Shown: positions 1 to 5,780 of the stretch, in pieces
Position numbering within the stretch: the first letter of the stretch is position 1
Layout of the letters: each line of letters starts with the position of its first letter
From: Caryophanales bacterium UBA4278
Lineage (GTDB): Bacteria; Bacillota_I; Bacilli_A; RFN20; CAG-826
NCBI GenBank assembly: GCA_002395065.1
Contig: DGVS01000010.1
Span: 343-10,328, forward strand
DNA: 9,986 bases
Direction: 5' to 3'
Made by a program: the position numbers and the translations under genes
The notes under the pieces: generated by a model
Seen by the model: only the letters and a program-made list of their open reading frames with translations
Told to the model about the DNA's origin: nothing
Databases searched by the model: none

Positions 1-2
1 CC

Positions 3-527
3 ATTACTGGTCGTGGAACAGTCGTCACTGGTAGAGTCGAACGTGGTATTGTCAAAGTCAATGATGAAGTCGAAATCGTTGGTATTAAAGATACTCAAAA
101 GACAGTTGTTACTGGTCTTGAAATGTTCCGTAAGATTCTTGATTATGCTGAACCAGGTGATAACATTGGTGCGTTACTCCGTGGTATCAACCGTGACCAA
201 GTTGTCCGTGGTCAAGTTCTTGCTAAACCAGGATCAATTACCCCACATACCAAATTCACCGCTTCCGTCTACGTTTTGAAGAAAGAAGAAGGTGGCCGTC
301 ACACTGCTTTCTTAAGCAATTACCGTCCACAATTCTACTTCAACACAACTGACATCACTGGTGTGATTACACTTCCAGCTGGCGTTGAAATGGTTATGCC
401 AGGTGATAACGTCGAATTAACAGTCGAACTCATCCACCCAGTCGCCATCGAAAAGGGAACCAAGTTCTCCATTCGTGAAGGCGGCCGTACCGTTGGATCC
501 GGTTCTGTTACCGAAATTATCAAATAA
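3..527 (+). CDS. tuf: Elongation factor Tu, C-terminal part (5' truncated by window edge)
   Basis: EF-Tu is the GTPase that carries aminoacyl-tRNA to the ribosome in the cytoplasm. The reading frame is open from base 3 and gives 174 residues, about the last 45% of a ~394-residue EF-Tu; the GTPase domain lies upstream of the window. It opens with the domain 2 motif ITGRGTVVTGRVERG and continues with RGQVLAKPGSITPHTKF. Domain 3 follows with EEGGRHTAF and NYRPQFYF, then LPAGVEMVMPGDNV, and the protein ends in GSGSVTEIIK, an ending typical of Bacillota and Mollicutes. The usual FYFRTTD reads FYFNTTD here, and the usual HTPF reads HTAF. Arginine is almost always CGT, as expected for a very highly expressed gene. 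The gene ends in TAA and is followed by a palindrome and a terminator, so it is the last gene of its transcription unit. Confidence 0.98.
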   Translation: MTGRGTVVTGRVERGIVKVNDEVEIVGIKDTQKTVVTGLEMFRKILDYAEPGDNIGALLRGINRDQVVRGQVLAKPGSITPHTKFTASVYVLKKEEGGRHTAFLSNYRPQFYFNTTDITGVITLPAGVEMVMPGDNVELTVELIHPVAIEKGTKFSIREGGRTVGSGSVTEIIK

Positions 528-543
528 TTGTACTTGTACAATT
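526..543. repeat. Palindrome overlapping the tuf stop codon
   Basis: AATTGTAC and GTACAATT form perfect 8-base arms separated by TT. In RNA this can fold as a seven-pair stem with a CUUG tetraloop. It overlaps the last two bases of the TAA stop and sits 7 bases upstream of the terminator stem. It has no poly-T tail of its own, so it is not a second terminator. It may protect the mRNA 3' end or be a protein site; the role is unknown. Confidence 0.6.
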
Positions 544-550
544 AAAAATT

Positions 551-583
551 AAGACCTCTTCGGAGGTCTTTTTTGTTGTTTTT
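551..583 (+). terminator. Rho-independent terminator of tuf
   Basis: AAGACCTC (551-558) pairs perfectly with GAGGTCTT (563-570) around a TTCG loop. The C(UUCG)G closing arrangement is one of the most stable RNA tetraloops. A T-rich tract runs from 569 to 583, interrupted only by two G residues. It lies 23 bases after the tuf stop. Confidence 0.95.
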
Positions 584-602
584 CTAACTTATTTAATAAA
601 TA
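573..602 (+). promoter_or_regulatory. Weak candidate promoter for the RDD gene pair
   Basis: Only 28 bases lie between the terminator T-tract and the ATG at 612. TTGTTG (573-578), inside the T-tract, could be a -35 box. TTTAAT (592-597, five of six consensus bases), TAATAA (594-599) or TAAATA (597-602) could be the -10, but the spacings (13, 15 and 18 bases) are not all good. Any of these would start transcription within roughly ten bases of the start codon. The alternative is read-through of the tuf terminator. Confidence 0.25.
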
Positions 603-611
603 ATTAATGTA

Positions 612-1724
612 ATGAACGAGGTTGTTAAGAAACGTCAAAGTCTTCCACGTCACACTGTTCTTGCTCCGATCGGTAGAAGAATCGGGGCGACAATTGTTGA
701 TGGTGCGATAGCTTTTTTAATGGCACTGATTCTCTTTTTCGGTGGAACAAATTTAATCTTTTCACCATCAATTATGGAAAAAGAGTCTTATCTTTATACA
801 CAAGAATATCATTCGCATTTATTTAAGTTTGAAAACGAAAAGCGAATTGCTTATAACGAAAATGTTTCATATGAAACATATATCGATGTCTTGTCATACT
901 ACTATTTGAATTATTTAACTGGTGAAAACGTTGTTCCAAGTGAAGATTATACTGGTGATATCGAATTCTTTAAGGCGCCAAACTATAAAGAATTTGTTCC
1001 AGGGACACAGACTCTCCCAAAAGACTATTACACCGTTAGTTGGTTTAACAAAAACATTCTTGAAATTGAAGATGATGTCCCAACCGAAAAAACAACATCT
1101 TATTTTGCTTATGTCACCGACGAATTTGGAAATCCTGATAAAACAAAAATAGGGGTGAAACGAGATAAACATTATAGTTCCTCAGCTGGAAAAGAAGTAG
1201 CTATTACCGATAGTGAAATTTCCAATGTTTTATCAAGAAAATATTCTGAAGCTTATTTGAATTCCTTAGCGAAAATGGATTTCTATCAAAGTGTGTACTT
1301 AGAAATCGGTAAATTGACCAGCATTTCCTGGATAATTCCGATTTGTTTAGGCGCAATTATCAATTATGTGATTATTCCAATTTTCACCAGCAATTCTGCC
1401 ACATTTGGCAAAAAAATCTTTAAACTCGGACTTTGCGGAATTGATGGATATTCAATGGAAAAATGGCGTCTAATTTTGCGCATCGTTCCACTTCTTGTAA
1501 CTCTGATTGGAATGTTCTTTATTCCTATGACAAGTTATTATTTTTCGTTTGTTTTAGGAGTAATTATTTTAATGGCGAGTGTAGCCTTATTTGCTGCCTC
1601 TCCAAAACACTGCGCGCTCCACGATTATGCGGCAAGAACTCTTTGTATTGATACCGATGCATCAATCATCTTTGAGAACCAAATTGAGGAAGAAGAGTTT
1701 GTTCAAAGCGAGGATCTACAATAA
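612..1724 (+). CDS. RDD-family membrane protein with large extracytoplasmic domain (first of a pair)
   Basis: This 370-residue protein carries the RDD-family hallmarks split by a large insert. A cytoplasmic N-terminus leads to the motif RRIGATIVDG (residues 22-31, Arg and Asp conserved) at the start of membrane helix 1 (about 24-47). Residues ~50-235 are hydrophilic and predicted outside, including a YYYLNYLTGE stretch. Helix 2 (about 236-260) is followed by the second RDD segment FGKKIFKLGLCGIDG and a conserved Arg (about 266-292), then two hydrophobic segments (293-333) and the C-terminal LHDYAARTL motif (336-344). An acidic tail ends the protein. Typical RDD proteins are ~130-200 residues, so the outside domain is the unusual part. 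Some RDD proteins are reported as cation/proton antiporters, but most have no known function and I assign none here. The ATG at 612 is the first usable start and has no Shine-Dalgarno sequence before it. The stop directly abuts the next gene, a paralogue. Confidence 0.85.
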   Translation: MNEVVKKRQSLPRHTVLAPIGRRIGATIVDGAIAFLMALILFFGGTNLIFSPSIMEKESYLYTQEYHSHLFKFENEKRIAYNENVSYETYIDVLSYYYLNYLTGENVVPSEDYTGDIEFFKAPNYKEFVPGTQTLPKDYYTVSWFNKNILEIEDDVPTEKTTSYFAYVTDEFGNPDKTKIGVKRDKHYSSSAGKEVAITDSEISNVLSRKYSEAYLNSLAKMDFYQSVYLEIGKLTSISWIIPICLGAIINYVIIPIFTSNSATFGKKIFKLGLCGIDGYSMEKWRLILRIVPLLVTLIGMFFIPMTSYYFSFVLGVIILMASVALFAASPKHCALHDYAARTLCIDTDASIIFENQIEEEEFVQSEDLQ

Positions 1725-2966
1725 ATGAAAACCATTGAACAAGCTTCCTTATTTAAACGGATTATTTCCGCTTTAATGGATGGTTTGCTTGTTGTTTTCA
1801 TGTTCTTTCTAATTGTTAGTTATGTTACAACCCCAATCGCTCGAAAGGCATCCAAGTACGATGACTATGCCATGGAGATTTATCAGCAAGAAGTTTCTTC
1901 CCATCTTTACATGATGCTTCAACAAAACAATGATGGCGAGTATGTAGTGATTGAAGTAAAGGATTATACAGAAAGATTAAGTTCATCTTCTTTTAAGAAG
2001 ATTTATCCAATCTACAACATTGATGCTATTTCGGCAAATGATTATATTCGCTTTTTAAATTACTACTACACAGTTTACTTAACTGGTGATACCACTCGTG
2101 TCGAATTACCTACCAAAGTAGAAACTGATACGGCACAGTTTATATCACCAGAAAGCAATATTAAGATTGACGGAAAACTTCCGTCTGAGATTTATACTGC
2201 ACGATATTTTAATACAGCTATTATGGGTCTAGCGCCAGAAGGCAAAGAAAATACATCAGAGTTTTATGATTACCCAATAAAAGAAAGTCTTCCAGATTAT
2301 GAAGGATTACCGGTTGTTAAAGATGGTGTTGATCAAAATAAAGTAAAAAAAGATTTACGCCAGTGCGCATATAATGCGACAAAAATGTTCTATTACACAG
2401 AATATATTTCATCTCGCCAATCTAGAATTAAATCAATCCAACTTTGGTCTGAGATTCCTGTTTATATTCTCGTGGTTGGTGTTTTCTACGTGTTGATTCC
2501 AATGTTAATGAAACATGGCGAAACACTTGGAAAATTATCTCTTGGTATTGGTGTCGTTGCCACAAATGGATTTAAGGCAAAGAAAAGACAAATACTCTTT
2601 AGAAGTTTGGTCTTTGTTGTGGAAATTACTTTCTCGTTATTTATTGTCGGTTATGGATTAACATCGTTTGCGACCTTAGGAGTTGGGTGTGTTCTAATGA
2701 TGGCTGTTGCAGTGTTCACAAAGAAACATCAAGCGCCTCATGATCTGGCTGCTATGACAATGGAAATCGATGTTAGAAAATCCGTTTTCTTTGAAGACGC
2801 AAAAGAGGAAGATAAGTACAAAAAACAAGTCGATAAAGACATCAACGAACTTCACAAATATGAACCTGAAAATCCAAATATTATCCAGGTTGGTGGCACA
2901 ATTATTGACGAAAAATTTAAACTAAAAAAATCAAAAAAACTGAAAACTGAGAAAAAGAAAAATTAA
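1725..2966 (+). CDS. RDD-family membrane protein with large extracytoplasmic domain (second of a pair)
   Basis: A 413-residue paralogue of the preceding protein with the same architecture. The first RDD motif is KRIISALMDG (residues 11-20) leading into membrane helix 1 (about 13-36). A hydrophilic domain of ~200 residues (about 40-240) is predicted outside and contains NYYYTVYLTGD, matching the YYYLNYLTGE stretch of the first protein. Helix 2 (about 244-265) precedes ETLGKLSLGIGVV with ATNG (second RDD segment), two more hydrophobic segments (about 292-332), and HQAPHDLAAMT (335-345). Unlike its partner it has a long charged C-terminal tail ending in a lysine-rich run, predicted cytoplasmic. 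The ATG immediately follows the TAA of the upstream gene, with GAGGA (1710-1714) 10 bases ahead, so the two are almost certainly co-transcribed and translationally linked. They may form a heterodimer (inference). A terminator starts at its stop codon. Function is unknown. Confidence 0.85.
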   Translation: MKTIEQASLFKRIISALMDGLLVVFMFFLIVSYVTTPIARKASKYDDYAMEIYQQEVSSHLYMMLQQNNDGEYVVIEVKDYTERLSSSSFKKIYPIYNIDAISANDYIRFLNYYYTVYLTGDTTRVELPTKVETDTAQFISPESNIKIDGKLPSEIYTARYFNTAIMGLAPEGKENTSEFYDYPIKESLPDYEGLPVVKDGVDQNKVKKDLRQCAYNATKMFYYTEYISSRQSRIKSIQLWSEIPVYILVVGVFYVLIPMLMKHGETLGKLSLGIGVVATNGFKAKKRQILFRSLVFVVEITFSLFIVGYGLTSFATLGVGCVLMMAVAVFTKKHQAPHDLAAMTMEIDVRKSVFFEDAKEEDKYKKQVDKDINELHKYEPENPNIIQVGGTIIDEKFKLKKSKKLKTEKKKN

Positions 2967-2987
2967 CCAGTAATTGCTGGTTTTTTT
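2965..2987 (+). terminator. Rho-independent terminator of the RDD pair
   Basis: AACCAG (2965-2970) pairs with CTGGTT (2977-2982) around a 6-base loop, followed by T residues to 2987. The stem is short (six pairs) but can extend by pairing the A-rich 3' end of the gene with the T-tract. It starts inside the TAA stop of the second RDD gene. Confidence 0.8.
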
Positions 2988-3042
2988 CTTACAAAACCCC
3001 AATATTTTTATTTCTTGAAATAATTTACTTTTTATCTTCTTT

Positions 3043-3071
3043 TTTACTCTATTCAATAACTATGTTATTAT
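3043..3071 (+). promoter_or_regulatory. Sigma-A-type promoter of the ABC transporter operon
   Basis: TTTACT (3043-3048; four of six bases match TTGACA) and TATTAT (3066-3071; five of six match TATAAT) are separated by exactly 17 bases. Transcription would start near 3078, about 40 bases before the ATPase start codon. The upstream 40 bases are very T-rich. This is the only intergenic gap in the window large enough for a regulated promoter (2967-3117). Confidence 0.7.
3055..3069. promoter_or_regulatory. Palindrome overlapping the -10 box: candidate operator
   Basis: AATAAC (3055-3060) and GTTATT (3064-3069) are perfect inverted 6-base arms around TAT. The palindrome lies in the promoter spacer and covers four bases of the -10 box, a position where a bound repressor would block RNA polymerase. 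It does not match the catabolite-responsive element consensus I know. No regulator gene is present in the window. Confidence 0.4.
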
Positions 3072-3077
3072 TTACGT

Positions 3078-3117
3078 GTAGTTACAGCTACGATTAATAC
3101 CAAATAGGAGGTGTTCT
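3078..3117 (+). promoter_or_regulatory. Operon leader with strong RBS
   Basis: The predicted leader is about 40 bases. It begins with a small inverted repeat, GTAG (3078-3081) and CTAC (3088-3091), at the predicted transcript start; this could be a weak hairpin or a second protein site. AGGAGGTG (3106-3113) is a full complement to the 16S rRNA 3' end, with AGGAGG placed 6 bases before the ATG at 3118. It is the strongest RBS in the window and fits high expression of the ATPase. Confidence 0.7.
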
Positions 3118-4569
3118 ATGGAAGTAAGAATCGAAAATCTTACTAAAACCTTCATCGGTCGAAAAGGTGTTGAAACAACTGCTGTAAATCATATGAACTT
3201 TACGATACCTGACGGAAAACTCGTCGGGCTTTTAGGTCCATCTGGTTGTGGTAAATCAACAACGCTTTATATGATCGCTGGTTTACACAAACCAACAGAT
3301 GGTCATATTTGGTTCGGTGATGAGGATGTTACAAACTTACCTCCAGAAAACCGTGGTATCGGCTTAGTGTTCCAAAACTATGCTTTGTATCCACATCTTT
3401 CTGTGAGACAAAACATCCAATTCCCACTCGACAATGTTCGTTTCGCGGGTGCATTTGGCGAAGAGAAAAACGCTGTTGCTGATGCGAAACACGACATCAA
3501 AGTCACCAAACACGACATTGATGAAAGTAAAAAGGCTGTTAAACAAGCCGAAGCCGCAATTGCTAAAGCGAAAGTCAAAAAAGAACATTTTGAAAAAGCT
3601 GAAGATGCGGTGGGTGTTGAAGAATGTGAAGATATCATCAAACGTTCTGAATCACTCAAGAAATCTGCTGTTGAACGTCTTCCAAAGCTTGAAGCTCACT
3701 TAGTTGATGCCGAAAAGAAGCTAGAAGAAGCCGTTCAAAACTTAGAGAAAGCTAAAGTTGCCTTTGAAGAGCTCAAGGCCAAAGACCCAGAAGCCGCTAA
3801 AGAAAAAGGCAAAACAAAACTCTCTAAGGCTGACAAGGATGCCATTGCTTATGAAATGGCTCGTATTGTCGACATTGATCAATATCTTGATCGTAAACCA
3901 AAAGAACTTTCTGGTGGTCAACAGCAACGTGTCGCAATTGCGCGTGCACTTGCAAAGAAACCAAAAGTTCTTCTCCTTGACGAACCATTATCTAACCTTG
4001 ATGCTCGTTTAAGACTTCAAACTCGTGAAGAAATTAAACGTATTCAACGTGAAACCGGTATTACTACTGTCTTCGTCACACACGACCAAGAAGAAGCAAT
4101 GTCAATTTCTGACACCATCGTTGTTATGAAACTTGGTGTTGTTCAACAAATTGATGAACCTCAAAAGGTCTATGAAGAACCAGCGAACCTATTCGTTGCG
4201 AAATTCCTTGGTTCTCCAGCTATTAACGTCTTTGATGGCGAAATCAAAGGTGGAAAACTTCTCCTCAATGGTAAAGTTTTTGATACCGACAAGGTTTATG
4301 GAAAAGTCGATCGCAAGGTCAAAATTGCTGTTCGTCCAGAATCCTTCACTTTAGTGAAGAAGGGCGGCTCGATTCCTGTTACTGTGAAACAAGTCGAAAA
4401 CATTGGACGTGATATCAACGTTGTTGGCCATGTCGAAGATCAACCAGAAAACCATTTGAAAGTTATTATTCCAAGCGAACTTCGTGAAGAAGTTCTTGGA
4501 AAAGAAAAACTCTCATTCAATCCAAAACGTTTCTACGTCTTTGAAGAAGAGGGAGATCGTATCAAATAA
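3118..4569 (+). CDS. CUT1-type sugar ABC transporter ATPase with a coiled-coil insertion (MalK/MsmK/UgpC family)
   Basis: Cytoplasmic ATPase that powers the importer encoded downstream, acting as a dimer. Walker A is GPSGCGKST (residues 40-48), the Q-loop Gln is 86 (FQNYALYPH), the signature is LSGGQQQR (264-271), Walker B is VLLLDEP (284-290) with the D-loop SNLDAR, and the H-loop is His322 in VTHDQEEAM. All catalytic residues are present. Residues ~360-483 form the MalK-type C-terminal OB/TOBE regulatory region (PAINVFDGE, VRPESF). The protein is 483 residues against ~360-375 for the family. The excess is one block, about 112-232, inserted between the Q-loop and the signature motif; it is rich in Ala, Lys and Glu and predicted to be coiled coil. 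Arginine is mostly CGT, as in tuf, suggesting strong expression. It is the first gene of the operon; the next gene starts 44 bases after its stop. The exact substrate cannot be told from the ATPase, and such ATPases can serve several transporters. Confidence 0.95.
   Translation: MEVRIENLTKTFIGRKGVETTAVNHMNFTIPDGKLVGLLGPSGCGKSTTLYMIAGLHKPTDGHIWFGDEDVTNLPPENRGIGLVFQNYALYPHLSVRQNIQFPLDNVRFAGAFGEEKNAVADAKHDIKVTKHDIDESKKAVKQAEAAIAKAKVKKEHFEKAEDAVGVEECEDIIKRSESLKKSAVERLPKLEAHLVDAEKKLEEAVQNLEKAKVAFEELKAKDPEAAKEKGKTKLSKADKDAIAYEMARIVDIDQYLDRKPKELSGGQQQRVAIARALAKKPKVLLLDEPLSNLDARLRLQTREEIKRIQRETGITTVFVTHDQEEAMSISDTIVVMKLGVVQQIDEPQKVYEEPANLFVAKFLGSPAINVFDGEIKGGKLLLNGKVFDTDKVYGKVDRKVKIAVRPESFTLVKKGGSIPVTVKQVENIGRDINVVGHVEDQPENHLKVIIPSELREEVLGKEKLSFNPKRFYVFEEEGDRIK
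3451..3813 (+). other. Coiled-coil insertion within the ATPase
   Basis: This segment encodes about residues 112-232. It contains no proline apart from two (189 and 224), and has two long helix-forming stretches, about 117-163 and 168-222, separated by the turn-like EDAVGVEE. Hydrophobic residues, mostly Ala, Val, Ile and Leu, recur at heptad-like spacing among Lys and Glu. The family sequence resumes at LSKADKDAIAYEMARIV. It is in frame and codon use is the same as in the rest of the gene, so it is not a recent foreign insertion. Confidence 0.8.
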
Positions 4570-4578
4570 CTTCACATG

Positions 4579-4594
4579 AGATTTAACTAAATCT
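4579..4594 (+). repeat. Short inverted repeat between ATPase and first permease genes
   Basis: AGATTT (4579-4584) and AAATCT (4589-4594) flank AACT, starting 10 bases after the ATPase stop and ending 6 bases before the next RBS. There is no T-tract, so it is not a terminator. It could mark an mRNA processing or stability boundary that lets the ATPase be made in excess of the permeases (inference). It is AT-rich and may be chance. Confidence 0.35.
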
Positions 4595-4600
4595 TAAAGA

Positions 4601-4606
4601 AAGGAG
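4601..4606 (+). promoter_or_regulatory. RBS that decides the start of the first permease gene
   Basis: AAGGAG lies 7 bases before ATG 4614 but only 4 bases before the in-frame TTG at 4611. The ATG is therefore the preferred start, shortening the longest open frame by one codon. Confidence 0.8.
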
Positions 4607-4613
4607 AAAATTG

Positions 4614-5765
4614 ATGGCTGAAAAAACATTAAAACTTCCATCCGAAGTATATGCTGAAATCAAAGACAAACCATTAATTGGTAAAAGACGACGTGTTCAA
4701 CTTCCTCAATGGGCAGTTGCTTGGCTCGTTCTTCTTCCAGCATTAGTCTTCTTGGCTTTGTTTATGTTTTACCCGATTATTAACTGCTTCTTTATGGCAT
4801 TTATTCGGGACTTCCAATATGTTGATAGTGGCGGAACATTTGCTTTAAGTAATTTCTTTAGAGCATTCTCTGATCCGTGCCTCCAACCATTCGAAGGTGC
4901 AATTCATTGTACAAAACGACTTGGCAAATACTTCATGGCATTCGGTTTTAACAACTTTCAAACAGTTCTTTCGAACCAGCTGTTCTTACAATCAATTCTT
5001 AATACTGCCATCCTTGTTATTGTTGAAGTTCCTTTAACAATTATTATTTCTTTATTAATTGCAACGTTCTTGAACAATATCAAAGCTCTTAAAGGTTTGT
5101 ATCAAACAATCTTCTTCTTGCCGTATGTTACAAACTCGATCGCTCTTGGTTTAGTGTTCAGTATTCTGTTCTCTAATACTAGTGGTGGTATTATGAACTA
5201 CATTATCACCAGACTTGGCGGACAACCTGTCAACTTCTTAGGCGATATTGCCGGTTTACCTTATAAGATGGCTGATGGAACGATCGTTGAACTTCCAGCG
5301 GCATCGAAATTTAATCAAGGAATTGTTATTGTTGTTAACTCTGTTTGGAACGGTCTAGCATTCAAGATTCTTGTCTTTATGGCTGGTTTAGCCACGATTG
5401 ATAAGCAATATACTGATGCAGCCCGCATTGATGGAGCCAAATCATTTACAATTTGGAGAAGAATTACATTACCACTTCTATCTCCACAAATCTTGTATAT
5501 TACAATCACCTCGTTTATCGGGGCGTTCAAAATGTACACAGGTGTTATCTCAGTCTATGGTCAAGGCGCTTACTACTTTGGTGGTATCAACAAAACCGAC
5601 TGGATGCCTGTTGTTGGTTGGATTTACCTGCAAATGTCTAACGAATCCCAATATAAAGGAATTAATCTTGGGGTTCCTGCAGCAGGATCTTTGGTCTTGC
5701 TCGCCATTATTATGCTGATTACAGCAGTTCAATTTGGTGTGAGTAAGAAGAGGGTCCACTATTAG
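4614..5765 (+). CDS. Sugar ABC transporter permease, MalF/UgpA/MsmF type
   Basis: One of the two membrane subunits of the importer (binding-protein-dependent transport inner membrane component), 383 residues. Six hydrophobic segments are visible at about 34-60, 127-152, 160-183, 236-258, 293-312 and 353-376. The cytoplasmic EAA loop that docks on the ATPase is at about 267-290 (TDAARIDGAKSFTIWRRITL, followed by PLL). The protein is longer than the usual ~290-320 residues of UgpA/MsmF. The extra length is in two outside loops, one between helices 1 and 2 (about 61-126, with Cys89 and Cys99) and one between helices 3 and 4 (about 184-235). A basic N-terminus, GKRRRVQ, fits a cytoplasmic start. 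The second permease gene follows 15 bases after the TAG stop. It would pair with that permease and with the ATPase dimer. Confidence 0.93.
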   Translation: MAEKTLKLPSEVYAEIKDKPLIGKRRRVQLPQWAVAWLVLLPALVFLALFMFYPIINCFFMAFIRDFQYVDSGGTFALSNFFRAFSDPCLQPFEGAIHCTKRLGKYFMAFGFNNFQTVLSNQLFLQSILNTAILVIVEVPLTIIISLLIATFLNNIKALKGLYQTIFFLPYVTNSIALGLVFSILFSNTSGGIMNYIITRLGGQPVNFLGDIAGLPYKMADGTIVELPAASKFNQGIVIVVNSVWNGLAFKILVFMAGLATIDKQYTDAARIDGAKSFTIWRRITLPLLSPQILYITITSFIGAFKMYTGVISVYGQGAYYFGGINKTDWMPVVGWIYLQMSNESQYKGINLGVPAAGSLVLLAIIMLITAVQFGVSKKRVHY

Positions 5766-5780
5766 GAAGGAGGATAAACA

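Noticed and set aside
607..611. ATG at 607 as start of the first RDD gene
   Set aside because: It is followed at once by TAA; ATG 612 is the first start in the long frame.
3015..3043. TTGAAA at 3015-3020 as the operon -35 box
   Set aside because: No TATAAT-like hexamer lies 16-18 bases downstream; the 3043-3071 pair fits better.
2988..3117. Riboswitch or T-box in the gap before the ATPase
   Set aside because: The predicted leader is only about 40 bases and has no terminator-antiterminator pair or known conserved core.
3378..3659. Antisense open frame of 93 codons opposite the ATPase insertion
   Set aside because: It lies wholly inside a well-supported gene, has no RBS and encodes a low-complexity Ser/Ala/Phe-rich product expected from the reverse of Lys/Ala/Glu-rich codons.
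3451..3813. Foreign gene or mobile element inserted in the ATPase gene
   Set aside because: The segment is in frame, has no inverted ends or target duplication and has the same codon use as its flanks.
4611..4613. TTG as start of the first permease
   Set aside because: ATG 4614 directly follows and has the better 7-base spacing from AAGGAG.
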